Below, piece by piece: positions 1-9,901 of a stretch of DNA of 22,012 nucleotides. The notes beneath the pieces were generated by a model that was not told where the DNA came from, did not search any database, and saw nothing but the letters and a program-made list of their open reading frames with translations. The DNA is from Gonapodya sp. JEL0774 (Eukaryota > Monoblepharomycota > Monoblepharidomycetes > Monoblepharidales > Gonapodyaceae): positions 6,367-28,378 of the forward strand of contig JADIIX010000210.1 in assembly GCA_027604505.1 (NCBI GenBank), read 5' to 3'. The position numbers were made by a program, and so were the translations under genes. Position 1 is the stretch's first letter. Every line of letters starts with the position of its first letter.

Positions 1-85
1 CGTGCGTTTTTTTGATCACCACCAATCAACGTTTACACAAGTGTAGACGTTCCTTTGTAGCAATACACATGTGCAGTGCATAAGA
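1..85. other. Sequence downstream of the ferric reductase stop
   Basis: Likely the 3' untranslated region and terminator of the minus-strand reductase, plus flank. No reading frame or element is recognisable in these 85 bases. Confidence 0.4.
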
Positions 86-2262
86 TTAGAACCGGAACGT
101 CTCCCAGTGTACGTAAACGAAACTACTTTCATCGGACATATCACACGCGACGTTCCGCACTTCCCTCACCAGGTTCTTTGGCCCACACACTCCCACTGCT
201 ATATCCTCACCAGGGTACGAGGTTTTCAGAGCTTTGAGTATATCCCGTATCTTTGGCCTCCCCTTTTCGAAGAAGCTGTTCTGCTCCTCCCTGAGTTTCA
301 GCTCGTCCACTCGAGTGAGGTAGACCCGGAACGCAACTTCGAACCCACGACTACGTATGAATTCCGCGCGCTGGTAGCAATCGTAGAGCTCTGACTGGAA
401 CCACTCGTACTGATCAATGGTCTGGATGGACCACACAAAAGTAACAGAGTGGACGCTGTAGGCGAGACCATTCTGTTCGATGGGGAAATCATCAAATATG
501 TGAGGTTCAAGTCTTTGATAGACCGACTACGGGCAAAGCGCACTTGCCTCCATCCGGGACAGCTGATCCAGGAGAATGCTCAGCATTGGAGTACATCCGA
601 TTCCCCCCGCAAACAGAACTACGACGCCTTTATCTCCAAAGTCTACACTTGAATGCCCATAAGCTCCATCGACGTGTAGGGATAATGCTGGATCCGAATC
701 TTCGATGCGCTTTCGCGCTTCCCGGTGGAGCTTGTGGGTCCAGTCACCGAGATCCTTGATGTGCACAGTAATGGCGACATTGTCTTCCATAAGGTCTGGC
801 TATCGTGATACAGGCGGGGGAGGTCTGTATTTAGACATTCTACGAATTAAATGGTCGGGCGGCGCAAGAGCAGTTACCTGTGAGCTTATGGTGAAAGGAT
901 ACCATTCCATCCACGATATGGTAGGAACACTCAAGAACAGATATTGCCCAGCCTCGTGTCTGATAACTGGGTGGTGGAACTTCAATCGGAGGACGCTACC
1001 GGGCCCATTTTCGGGCCCAATGACTTCCATGTCTGCTAAAGGCACAGGAATTGTGCTCTTCCACCTTCTCAAAAATCGGTCGGCCATGTATAGCACTAAG
1101 CCTGGCCCCGAAAAGATCATGAAGCTGATGGGGGAACCAGGGCGGTACCACACGTGGAGCATTCCAAAGCCAAAGTACATGGGAAACAGAACCAAGTGCG
1201 AGTAGTAGAACGTGCGAAAGAATCGACGTCGGAAGAGGGAGTGGGAAAGGATTGTGAGGAGGGAGACGGAAATCCACGCTACGAGACCGTACTGATTTGA
1301 AACATCTCCCTGGAGGAAATCGAGCACGGTGCCATTCAAATCGTAAAATTGAAGAAAGCAGCTGACATGGATGGTGATCATTAACCAGCACTGAGAAGCA
1401 TTTGGACATTTGTAAAGACCCTCTCCGGAGACAGCATCTTCTCCAACAAACTGCTTGAACTCACCATCTTTCCGGACCAGCGGTGAAACGTGACGGTTCT
1501 TTCAAATGGAATCCCGGTTAAAGAAGTGATGATGGAGTTCCGAGTAGCGCACATCACGACAAAGAAGCCATTTCCCATCCCCAACAACGCCGAGCGCCGG
1601 CCAATGCTGTAGTTAAAGCTCTGACCCGTATAGTCGGCTGACGTTGGGAGGAGAAGTAAGAGAATGTTCAATAGAGTGTAGAAGCAGAGCTGGATGAGCT
1701 CTCCGAGACCCTGCATTAAACAATGTCGGTTTCTTCGACGGTAGCTCGATCCACCAACCTTAAACGACATACTCACCGTATCGTTGACTAGAGGCACGGG
1801 ATGATACTGGTAATAGTACAGTCTATGAAACCACAGTGCTGCATTCGATTTGACTACGGTGCCAGTTTTCTTTAATGTGACCACACGAGACCCAAGGAGG
1901 CCTGCGTGAGAGCCTTCATTGGGCGAGACAACAGTATCGGGCGACTTTGGAGAGAGTTTTCGAGGAGTAGGCGTCTCAGGACTCGTGTTGCAACTTGCGC
2001 CAGGATGCTGTCCTGACGCATCCAATCTTTGCCACTGATCTACGGTGGAGTCCAGGTACTTCTTTCTCCGTTTTATTCGGCTCAGCACGTGCATAATGTG
2101 ACGCATTGAAGCTGCAAAAAGCAGCCCGCAAATAACAGTGACTAATATTGAGGCCGGAGCAACCTGTCATGAATGATGGGGAACCCGCCATATTTTCAGG
2201 GCTTAGAGATATCCGATACGGTAATTGCGGCGGGTTGCAAAGGTTCTCACCGTCGCCACCAT
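86..2262 (-). CDS. Ferric reductase / NADPH-oxidase-type transmembrane oxidoreductase
   Basis: Transfers electrons from cytosolic NADPH through FAD and two haems across a membrane, usually to ferric iron. Best model, 598 aa: complement of exons 86-455, 531-799, 878-1390, 1465-1710, 1777-2163, 2251-2262; it stays in frame throughout. After a 4-residue first exon comes a membrane helix, then a basic Ser/Pro-rich loop, then the ferric reductase domain. Its haem histidines lie in two H-x13-H pairs (HRW...TIHV and YYSHLVLF...GMLHVW); the first pair forms only after removing the 1391-1464 intron, which supports that join. FAD site YPFTISS (family HPFTISS) is near residue 380, NADPH sites AGGIGCTP near 450 and VCGPK near 566, and the C-terminus is aromatic, as in the family. 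The short first exon was chosen because ATG GTG GCG ACG joins in phase to the first helix. I cannot tell metalloreductase from superoxide-producing NOX; there are no EF hands. The 456-530 junction is the least certain. Confidence 0.88.
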
Positions 2263-2411
2263 TTCAAAGGAATTGTATCAATGAGACGATTTTTCAGCTC
2301 TTCGTCGGTTTCGGCCATTTCTGCTGACCACAGCTCAGTCATGACACATTTTTTTGTGTGACTCGCAAATCCGCAAACGAGAAAGCCGAGTTCCAGAACC
2401 ACTCCAACCCA
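2263..2411. promoter_or_regulatory. Divergent promoter between ferric reductase and Reeler gene
   Basis: Only 149 bases separate the two start codons, which face away from each other, so both promoters and 5' leaders must fit here. An in-frame upstream ATG at 2358 would add 18 polar residues ahead of the signal peptide at 2412 and is unlikely to be used. No named transcription-factor site was identified. Confidence 0.5.
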
Positions 2412-4792
2412 ATGCCATATTTCCTTCCTATCACCCTTTTTCTCGTTGGTTTCGTGTCCTGGGCGTGCGGTAACCCCACGACATCCGGCGGACTTTGTTC
2501 TGACGACATGACGACGCTCGCGCAATCCTCGCATGGGTCGAGCACGTTCTCAGGAGTATGTCCCTTGATTAGCGTCGCCGCACAGGGGACGCCGCTCAAG
2601 TATTCGATCACTTTGAGCAACTCGATTGCAACCTTTGAAGGTCTCTTGATTTTTGTGGTGGATTCTGGTGGAAGTGGTCTGGGAACTTTCACGGTATCTG
2701 GGAGCAGTTATCGATTTCCGACAACTTGTAGACCTTCAGGCGCTTTCCTTGTGAGCGTCGGACCTCGTCAAAATGCCAAGTCGGATTCCAATGCCCGTCA
2801 TCTGCCTTTCTTAGGAACACACAAACAAGAATTCCAAGACGCTTCCGGTAACATTCACTTGGACTGCTCCCTCATCGGCTTTAGATGGTGCCAAAGTCTA
2901 CGTACGCGGAGTCGGTGAGCAATTTCCTAACAAGCGGTGCCATGTAAATGCCACGTGTCCCATTGAATCATTGTATTCAAAAGTTGTTGCCAATTCAATT
3001 TCAACGTACTGCAAGTTTGCGCCATATACTTTCAATGTCACCAATCCTCAAAGTATTACAAGTAGAGCATCTGGACTTGCCACGACCACTTCAAGATCTG
3101 TCGGCAACAAGCTACCATCGACCACACAAGAGGTGCCCAATTCCTCCACTTCGCCTTCTTTGACATCGACTCTCAATGCTACCACTGGAGATACTAGACT
3201 CAATTCATTGGAGCTCATACCGTCGTTGGCTCTGCAGAACCGAGTCCATATCGCAATGGCGACAACCTGTACGATGACTATGCTCACACTCTCAGCCATA
3301 AATGCATTTTTAAAGAAGCGTGACTCCGCTCGTTTGAAAAAGGAAGCCAAACGAAGGGACTTTGTTACTTCGAATGAAGGGAGTGGCCGACTAAAACCGA
3401 CGTTGGGGGCACAGGGTCCTAGTATCGGCTCATCCACAGCACTTGAACGTCAGAGTCCCTCTACCCCTTCGATACGGCGATCAACCGTGAATGTCGCAGT
3501 TTCAGTCGCACTAATTGCGACAGCGATCACGAGTGTGTCCGGGTATTCGACGGGCGCAGGATCCATGTGAGCCGCGCATTTCTTTCCATTTGTATTGGAA
3601 GTCTTGGCTCACCGATCACTGTTCTGTCAGCTGCTCCAATACTCTCAGTCAGCTTGCCACCGCTCATGGATCTACAACTTGGCCCGCCACCACCATGTGT
3701 CACAGCATAATAGCTACGCAAAACGCAAATTATCGATCTTGGACAATAAAACTGGTTGCGAGTACAGCTGGCACAACATATGAGGGAATTTTCTTGTACA
3801 CCGAGAACAGTGCCGCTGCGAAGGTTGGGAGCTTCTCCCCTGCACCTTCTGGAATGCGTCTCAAGTCGGACTGCTCAGGAGTCTCTGCAGGACCAATTCT
3901 GGAGCATACAAGTAAGACTGCAAAGAATCTTCCCGCGATCTTTATCTGGACAGCCCCGCCATCTATTCTCGATGGATCCACAATAACAGTCAAGGGATTG
4001 GGTGAGTTAAAACTCAGTTCTCGCGAAAGGAGCCTTTGGTGCTCACACAAAGCCCCCTTGACCGCCTTTTCATCCAGTGGTTGGTGTTGGCATGCGCAAT
4101 TTCTGTCAGATCCGGGGAGCCATGTTCACACTCACACCACCTTCCGGATCTCCTCCTGCGGGGTCCGGCAATTCAACACTGGCGGGGTCTCCACCCACTG
4201 GAACACAAACGCAAGGCGCGACTGGCACCATTACATCGGCACCGACCGCGACAGATGGTTCTGGAGTTGGCGGGGGTGCAGGAACCATGACAGGATCAGG
4301 ACCTGGAACGGATGAATCAGGAACGAATGCTTCTGATGGAGGTTTGTGAACATTTTATAAGGAAATTCTTCGTACTCTCACCGTCCCATTCTCAGAGAAC
4401 GATGCGGCCCATGTTCCCACGATCTTTGAAACCTCCGACGCTGTGTGGTTGATGTGCTCGATCGGTGCGGTCCTTGCAATAATTGGATACTCCGCTGAAG
4501 AGTTTCTTAAACACTTGGAGCTTGTTAGGGTTCGCAGAGTCCGCAGGTGGGTGTTTCCCATGGCTGAATCGAATGCGGTAGCTTTTTGCTTACTTCATAT
4601 TCCCCAAAATATTCAAATACTGATGGGAAATTCCCAAACAGAGCGAAGAAAAAGGCAGAACATATTCGTAAGAAGCTACAGAATTCTCACCTGACAACGG
4701 AGCGGTCCGCCGAGTTGGCCGAGAACACATCACCAAAGGAGAGAGCCCCGCCCACGAAGAAGGTAGCTTCGATTGCTGACCTCGACGCATGA
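2412..4792 (+). CDS. Double Reeler-domain membrane protein (tandem fusion)
   Basis: Seven-exon model, 652 aa: 2412-2750, 2815-2914, 2984-3566, 3631-4001, 4078-4341, 4396-4546, 4642-4792. Order: signal peptide (1 to about 20); Reeler domain 1 (about 25-155); Ser/Thr-rich linker; membrane helix near 234-256; basic Lys/Arg loop; second helix near 315-334; Reeler domain 2 (about 343-475); Gly/Ser/Thr/Pro-rich linker; third helix near 568-586; basic tail. The two Reeler units match closely: EHTNKNSKTLP against EHTSKTAKNLP, then TFTWTAPSSALDG against IFIWTAPPSILDG, with four cysteines in matching places and an intron at the same site and phase (2915-2983 and 4002-4077). Reeler domains are extracellular beta-sandwiches found in reelin, F-spondin and FRRS1-type ferric reductases. 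The second unit starts with what looks like a signal peptide but has no ATG, and no stop separates the units. Two separate genes with a missed start remain possible. Confidence 0.78.
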
Positions 4793-5072
4793 GAAAAATA
4801 GATCTTTCATGCTCTGAACACCGTGGCTATTGCGACCATTGCGAGGGCGATGGAGTACGTTAGAGCACTCGCTCTATCCACAATGAATGCTTTAAATGAA
4901 ATGAATGCTTTCGATGAGCATTCCTGCACAGCTCGACATGCACAAGATCATGTAGTATCCCAACCTTATAAGTGGTGTTTTCACAAACTTAATCTACGAA
5001 AGCGAACAGTATATACCCATGATATTGTGCCATAATTCTGGCCGTTTCGGGACCAAGGACCGCTTTGGCGAA
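4793..5072. other. Convergent 3' intergenic region
   Basis: This separates the stop of the Reeler gene from the stop of the facing cyclase gene. It holds the 3' ends of both transcripts, a short inverted repeat (TAGAGC actc GCTCTA, 4861-4876) and a short direct repeat AATGAATGCTTT near 4882 and 4899. A 70-codon plus-strand reading frame at 4823-5035 has no family features and I do not call it. Confidence 0.5.
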
Positions 5073-6730
5073 TCACTTTATTGCGACAGGATTGATCGGG
5101 GATCCAACAGCTCCCGTTATTGGCAACGGCGTGGCAGAGAGCACTGTACGAGACATAAGAGTGACGATTAGCGTCCGGTTCGACAGCCACACGGTACCAA
5201 TTAGCCCCCTTTTGCACTCACTGAACTCGTATACACCATCTTCAGCGCAATCCTTCCCAAGATCTTCCAAATTCCAGATCTCACCGATCAGCAGACCCAT
5301 GTTCTGATGTGATGATCGTGTTTCACTGATTGAGTTTCATATCAAACGCGACAGTGACGGTACTTACAGGAATGCACACTTGGTGGCACGGCTGGCTTGC
5401 ATTAGGGAATTCGTTTGGGATCACTTCAAACCCTACAATGCCACGTTGGGAGGTACAAGTGACTCAAACAGTACGTAATTTAGCACACCGCGTAATTCTC
5501 ACCCCAGGTGTCCGTTGCGATACCAGCGATTTCGGTGCGGTGAATCCAGTCAAGAGTTTCAAAGCTTTAGGCATCGAAATTTTGTCGCTGTGAGTCTCAC
5601 CCAAGTCTTAACTGGAACAACCAATCTCAAAGATACCTCATTCCTGGTGCATCTCCTCCTGCATATGTTCCCCACGATCCTCTCTTCTTGTAGCGTTCCA
5701 TTTGTCCTGTCCGAACCAGAACGATGTCACCCTTGCGAACTTCTACATTTTGCCTTTTAAGACATTCGAGGACGTCCCTTTCCTTGATGGCAAAACCGTC
5801 CGGGAGCACACCAGGGACACCCTCCGGTGTGGTTTTCCCCAGCATTCGACCGATGTCCAGGAGGACTCCCCGAGTGACTATATCGTGCCGAAGCACCTCG
5901 ATACCGGTGTAGTGGTCTCCAGCGGGCGTGACATGTTCGTGGCAGGGAATGTTCCCGTATCCGACACCATGCGAGAAAGTATGTCCCTAGCGATGGAGAA
6001 AATTATCTCAGATCAAACTCTGGATCACGGTTTTGGCCTTCTCCAAAAGAACCATCACTTACCAAGCCATCCCACTGGGTACCAGCTTGCAGTGGCATTG
6101 TTATATAGTCATCGGTAAAAGCGATCCCGTGGGGAAACTTTGGCGCATGCTACACGGAGAAGAAGAGGGGGCGGGGTGAGAAGTATCCGAAAGAGAGTGG
6201 ACCGAAAAGCAAAGGGGGCTTACCGAACCCGTGTAGTCTGATCCTGTAAGTGTGAAGAGGTGGAGGGGATTGTTACGCCGGTACCTGGGTAATTCAAGTT
6301 CACATATGAATCACTTTTCAATGACCGGGTGGACATGAAAGGACGTACTGTCCATTTTGTGGTCCGTGCTCGTTCAACTGAAGAGCACAAGATATGGCCT
6401 TTCCAGTCTTGATGCACTTGCTGGCTTCAACCCGTTTCTCGGGCGTGATGTAGTTCGCTGTTCCCTTGCGGTCATCCTGGGAACCGAAGGGAGTTGGTGA
6501 TGACGAACATATGACCTATTCTCCGTTCCATTTTTACCTTCCCAAACTTGTCCCAGTTCCGATACTTGGCAATGGCAGCGTTAATGGATGATACCTATAA
6601 TTCGCCGAAAGCGAGGGGATCAGCGATTGCGATTCGGCGGACCTGGCGCGCAGGATTTGAAACGCACTGCATCAGTCGAGATATACTCTGGGGTGACCTT
6701 CCACTCATCTTGCTCCTTTTGCTGGGACAT
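5073..6730 (-). CDS. Cyclase-family metal-dependent hydrolase, copy A
   Basis: Member of the cyclase / kynurenine-formamidase-like family, which hydrolyses amides or lactones at a metal site; the substrate is unknown. Ten exons on the complement: 5073-5143, 5222-5303, 5368-5432, 5503-5564, 5637-5986, 6063-6149, 6224-6284, 6349-6476, 6538-6594, 6668-6730; 341 aa. Diagnostic segments are QAGTQWDGLGH (about 124-134), GDHYTGIEVL, RGVLLDI, LVRTGQMERY, a WIHRTEIAGIATDTWG stretch (family 'aeWL...aavaaD.w'), MGLLIGEIWNLE, and the end PLPITGAVGSPINPVAIK, which is nearly invariant in the family. The metal motif is the Gln variant: the first two histidines of canonical H-x-G-T-H-x-D are Gln, while Asp and the last His remain. 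No signal peptide, so probably cytosolic. It lies head-to-tail with copy B and has the same exon plan, so the pair arose by tandem duplication. The start is fixed by the ATG aligned with copy B. Confidence 0.9.
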
Positions 6731-6918
6731 AACTCAAGCTTCGGAATCGCAGGCCCATCTCGGCATCACCGGGTTTTTTGAGCAAATGAAGCGGGCCCAG
6801 TAATGCTCCCGTCTGAATGATCAACCACCACTCCTCCGATTTGTGTCCCACAAGGCACTATTTTTTCCGATGAAAGATATTTTCATTTACATAGAAGGGC
6901 ATTTTATACAGAAGAAAA
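6731..6918. promoter_or_regulatory. Spacer between the tandem cyclase copies
   Basis: This 188-base gap must hold the 3' end of copy B and the promoter of copy A. AAGCTTGA just upstream of the copy A ATG also occurs just upstream of the copy B start, so the duplicated unit reaches slightly 5' of the coding region. No other element was recognised. Confidence 0.4.
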
Positions 6919-8599
6919 TCATTTAATCGCCACAGGATTGAGTGGAGCACCAACGGCTCCAGTGACCGGCAACGGCGTCGCAGCAAGCACTTGACAAGGA
7001 GAGTGCAAGTTAGCAGGGAGTGACAGAAGGCCGTGCTCCGCTGGCATCTTGTACTCACTGAACTCGTACACGCCATCTTCGGCGCAGTCCTTGCCGATGT
7101 CTTCCAAGTTCCATACCTCGCCGACCAGCAACCCCATATTCTTTTGTGGGATCCAAAATGAGCAACATCGAGTATGAGACACGTCACAAAAGCCTACTCA
7201 CGGGAATGCATACTTGGTGACAAGGCTGGTACGATCCGGGGAATTCGTTTGGGCGAACTTCAAAACCTGAGATTTCAAACGGAGAACTACCATCGCTGTG
7301 AGGCAGAAAAAGCGGATCTAGAGCTGTCACGTACCCCATGTATCTGTTGCGATGCCGGCGATTTCAGTGCGGTGGATCCAGTCGAGAGAGTCGAAGCTGA
7401 ATGATTTCGATTCACGGAAGCCTGACTCAGATTTAACAAAAGGTACCCCATTGTATACTCTTTACCTTATTCCGGGAGCGTCTCCTCCAGCATATGTCCC
7501 CCATGACCCTCTTTTCTGGTACCGTTCCATTTGTCCGGTTCGGACCAGCACAAGGTCACCCTTGCGAACCTCCACATTTTGCTTCTTCAGGCATTCCAGA
7601 ATGTGTTTCTCTTTGATCGCAAAACCATCCGGGAGTACTCCCGGAGCGCCTTCGGGTGTTGTTTTTCCGAGCATTCGGCCAATGTCCAGGAGTACCCCTC
7701 GAGACACAATGTCGTGTCGAAGGACTTCGATACCAGTGTAGTGGTCTCCAGATGGGGTCACGTGTTCGTGGCACGGGATGTTTCCATAGCCGACACCATG
7801 GGAGAACGTGTGTCCCTAGCAACGGGACAAGTAGTCGCGGTTCAAACACTGGAGCAAGACTGTTCATGTTTTCGCCCATGAGAAAGTATCGCTTACCAAG
7901 CCGTCCCACTGGGTTCCAGCTTGCAGGGGCATAGTAATATAGTCATCAGTGAAACCAATTCCGTGAGGTAATTTTGGTGCGTGCTACGCGGAATAGACGA
8001 AAAGATAAATTTGGCCATTGATTAGAAAGGACCAGTATGTGTTCTGGGGAAGACTCTTATGCACCGAGCCTGTGTAGTCCGATCCGGTGAGAGTGAACAG
8101 GTGCAGTGGGTTATTGCGTTTCAGCCTGAAAACGTTTCCCAGTGAGTTTCGGGAAATGAGTGGCCAAATGGAGATATGCCGAGTAGGAGATCGTGAAATG
8201 ACTCACTCTCCCGTTTGAGGACCAAACTCGTTCAACTGGAGACAGCATGAAATAGCCTTTCCTGTTTTAACGCATTTCGTTGCCTCTATGCGCTTCTCGG
8301 GCGTAATGTAGTTGGCGGTTCCCTTTCGGTCGTCCTGCGAAAAGAATGTGATCAATGTAACCGCGAGATCACAGTTATTGGCTTCACGGCCTAGTTCACC
8401 TTGCCAAACTTGTCCCAGTTCCGATACTTGGCGATGGCAGCGTTAATGGAAGAGACCTATAAGTGGAAAAAGTGAGGGGATCAATGATTGCGATTCGGCG
8501 AACCAGGCGCTGCAGGATGTTGAAACTCACTGCATCTGTCGAAATGTGCTCTGGGGTGACCTTCCACTCGTCTTGCTCCTTTTGCTGCGACATCGTCAT
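6919..8599 (-). CDS. Cyclase-family metal-dependent hydrolase, copy B
   Basis: Paralogue of the adjacent gene at 5073-6730. Ten complement exons: 6919-6989, 7059-7140, 7202-7266, 7335-7396, 7466-7815, 7897-7983, 8065-8125, 8207-8334, 8400-8456, 8531-8599; 343 aa. Coding exon lengths equal those of copy A (71, 82, 65, 62, 350, 87, 61, 128, 57) except for exon 1, where an extra ATG-ACG gives MTM before the shared SQQKEQDEWKVTPE; the real start may be the second ATG (8593). The Gln-type metal motif QAGTQWDGLGH, CHEHVTPSGDHYTG and C-terminal TGAVGAPLNPVAIK are intact, so the copy looks functional. Substitutions are scattered and conservative (EIW to EVW, SPIN to APLN), as expected under purifying selection. 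Most introns have diverged, but intron 1 is unusually similar between copies. Divergent from the EF-hand gene upstream. Confidence 0.9.
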
Positions 8600-9026
8600 G
8601 CGTTTTCAAGCTTGTCTTGGCTTTGGAAGCTGAGGGTTTTGTGTCAGGCTCAATAATGTCGCCGCTTTGACTTGTTTTCCCGCCCCGTGTCGGCGCTGCG
8701 CCACCATTCTGTCCCACCGCCGCTATTGGACCGGGAAGTCTTCGAGCTTTATCATGTTATCATGTTATCATGCGCGAGCCTTCTGTCATCATGATATATC
8801 GACCACCAATGCCCATGTAATACTCGAAACTATACCGTGGAAACCACAGCCCTTTTGTGTAGATGAACATAGCCACACACCACGATGAAAGTACTTAGGC
8901 GCAACTCTCGAGGACCTGATTCTGATACATTTACAGTGGCGGCGGTGCTGTGGTCGCGCATGCGAAGCAAACACTGATCATCTCCTTGGATTTATGTGGG
9001 TGCTGACTCCGATCCACCCAGACACA
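8600..9026. promoter_or_regulatory. Divergent intergenic region, cyclase B / EF-hand gene
   Basis: About 430 bases between two outward-facing start codons, holding both promoters. It contains a short ATCATG-rich tandem repeat at 8751-8772 and more TCATCATGAT sequence near 8788. Small reading frames on both strands show no protein-like features. Confidence 0.45.
8751..8772. repeat. Short tandem repeat, unit ATCATGTT, 2.75 copies
   Basis: Two exact copies of ATCATGTT are followed by a partial third (ATCATG). It lies in the divergent promoter region between cyclase copy B and the EF-hand gene. It may be a slippage product or a repeated binding site; the sequence alone does not decide. Confidence 0.7.
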
Positions 9027-9803
9027 ATGCCTGCAGAGATTGGTCGAGTTGCACTACCCGAAATGGCACCAGGAGGGATGGGAAAGATCCGGACAGTCAG
9101 TCGAATCGCTTTTGATAAGGTCTGGCTTGCTGATTGATACCCAAGCGATATGGAATGATCCGGCCCCATGCGAATTGAGGTTTGCTTATAACTAGTACGA
9201 CAAGGACGGGAATGGAAAAATGGACCTAACCGAATTTAAATCCATGTGCTATGACCTAGGGTAAGTCTGAGTTGGGTTGTTCCCGAAACTGTTGATGAGA
9301 TCGATTATCCTCTGTGACAAATGGGCTCAAACCAACAGGTACTATCTGCAAGATGCAGAAGTTGACATGGCGGTAAAAATGATTGATGCAAGTGGTAACG
9401 GAGTGCTGGAATATGATGAGTGTGAGTCGGCGGAGCCACCTCAACTCCACAGCGTTGCCATTGCAGAAGTTCCAATGTCTACCGATTACCAGTCGTCAAA
9501 TGGTGGTCTTCTGACGGGCGATTCAAACGACTGCACCGCACTCCACTGGAAGAAGAGCGCTTGGCACAGGTCTCCTCCGAGTTCCAAAAGTTGGACGTAA
9601 AGAAACTAGGCTATATCGACACCCGCAACGCTTTCCCGCAAATGTACCAGTGGCTGAACCGTGAGGGTCTTACAAAGAAGCCACTCGAGCGATGTCAAGA
9701 GGAATTGGATGCGAATATGGACGGGAAGATAAGTTTCAATGAATACGTGAACTGGCTCGTCACAACAGGATCACTTGTCGGGGTCCAAACCGCAACGAAC
9801 TGA
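9027..9803 (+). CDS. Four-EF-hand calcium-binding protein
   Basis: Four exons, 183 aa: 9027-9119, 9196-9260, 9339-9421, 9493-9803. EF loops: DKDGNGKMDLTE (33-44, canonical), DASGNGVLEYDE (69-80, canonical, followed by FVKWW), DVKKLGYIDTRN (115-126, degenerate, probably not binding calcium) and DANMDGKISFNE (153-164, canonical). The exon 3/4 join makes EYDEFVKWW, typical of a second EF hand, which supports splicing at 9421/9493. The middle holds a basic RFKRLHR linker and a helix. Without a transmembrane or catalytic domain it is probably a soluble calcium sensor or buffer in the calmodulin/calcineurin-B size class. It is not calmodulin itself, because the loops and the 31-residue N-terminal extension differ. 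The partner is unknown. It converges on SNF5 across fewer than 100 bases. Confidence 0.9.
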
Positions 9804-9901
9804 GTTGTAACAAGATAGGCGGTAACATATCATTCTCACTTCCAAAAAATTACATGATGGGGTACAATCCCGCAGTGTAGCCAGTGCGACCGATTTGCAT
9901 T

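Noticed and set aside
705-1205. 166-codon plus-strand reading frame
   Set aside because: It is antisense to the FAD and membrane part of the ferric reductase, whose family motifs on the minus strand are clear.
3515-4315. 266-codon plus-strand reading frame as one uninterrupted gene
   Set aside because: Only its middle (3631-4001) is the Reeler 2 exon; the ends read through introns with good GT-AG sites, and the homologous unit 1 has an intron at the same place.
4823-5035. Small plus-strand frame with internal repeats (ALSTMNALNEMNAF)
   Set aside because: It lies between two convergent stops with no family similarity; the repeated look comes from a short direct repeat.
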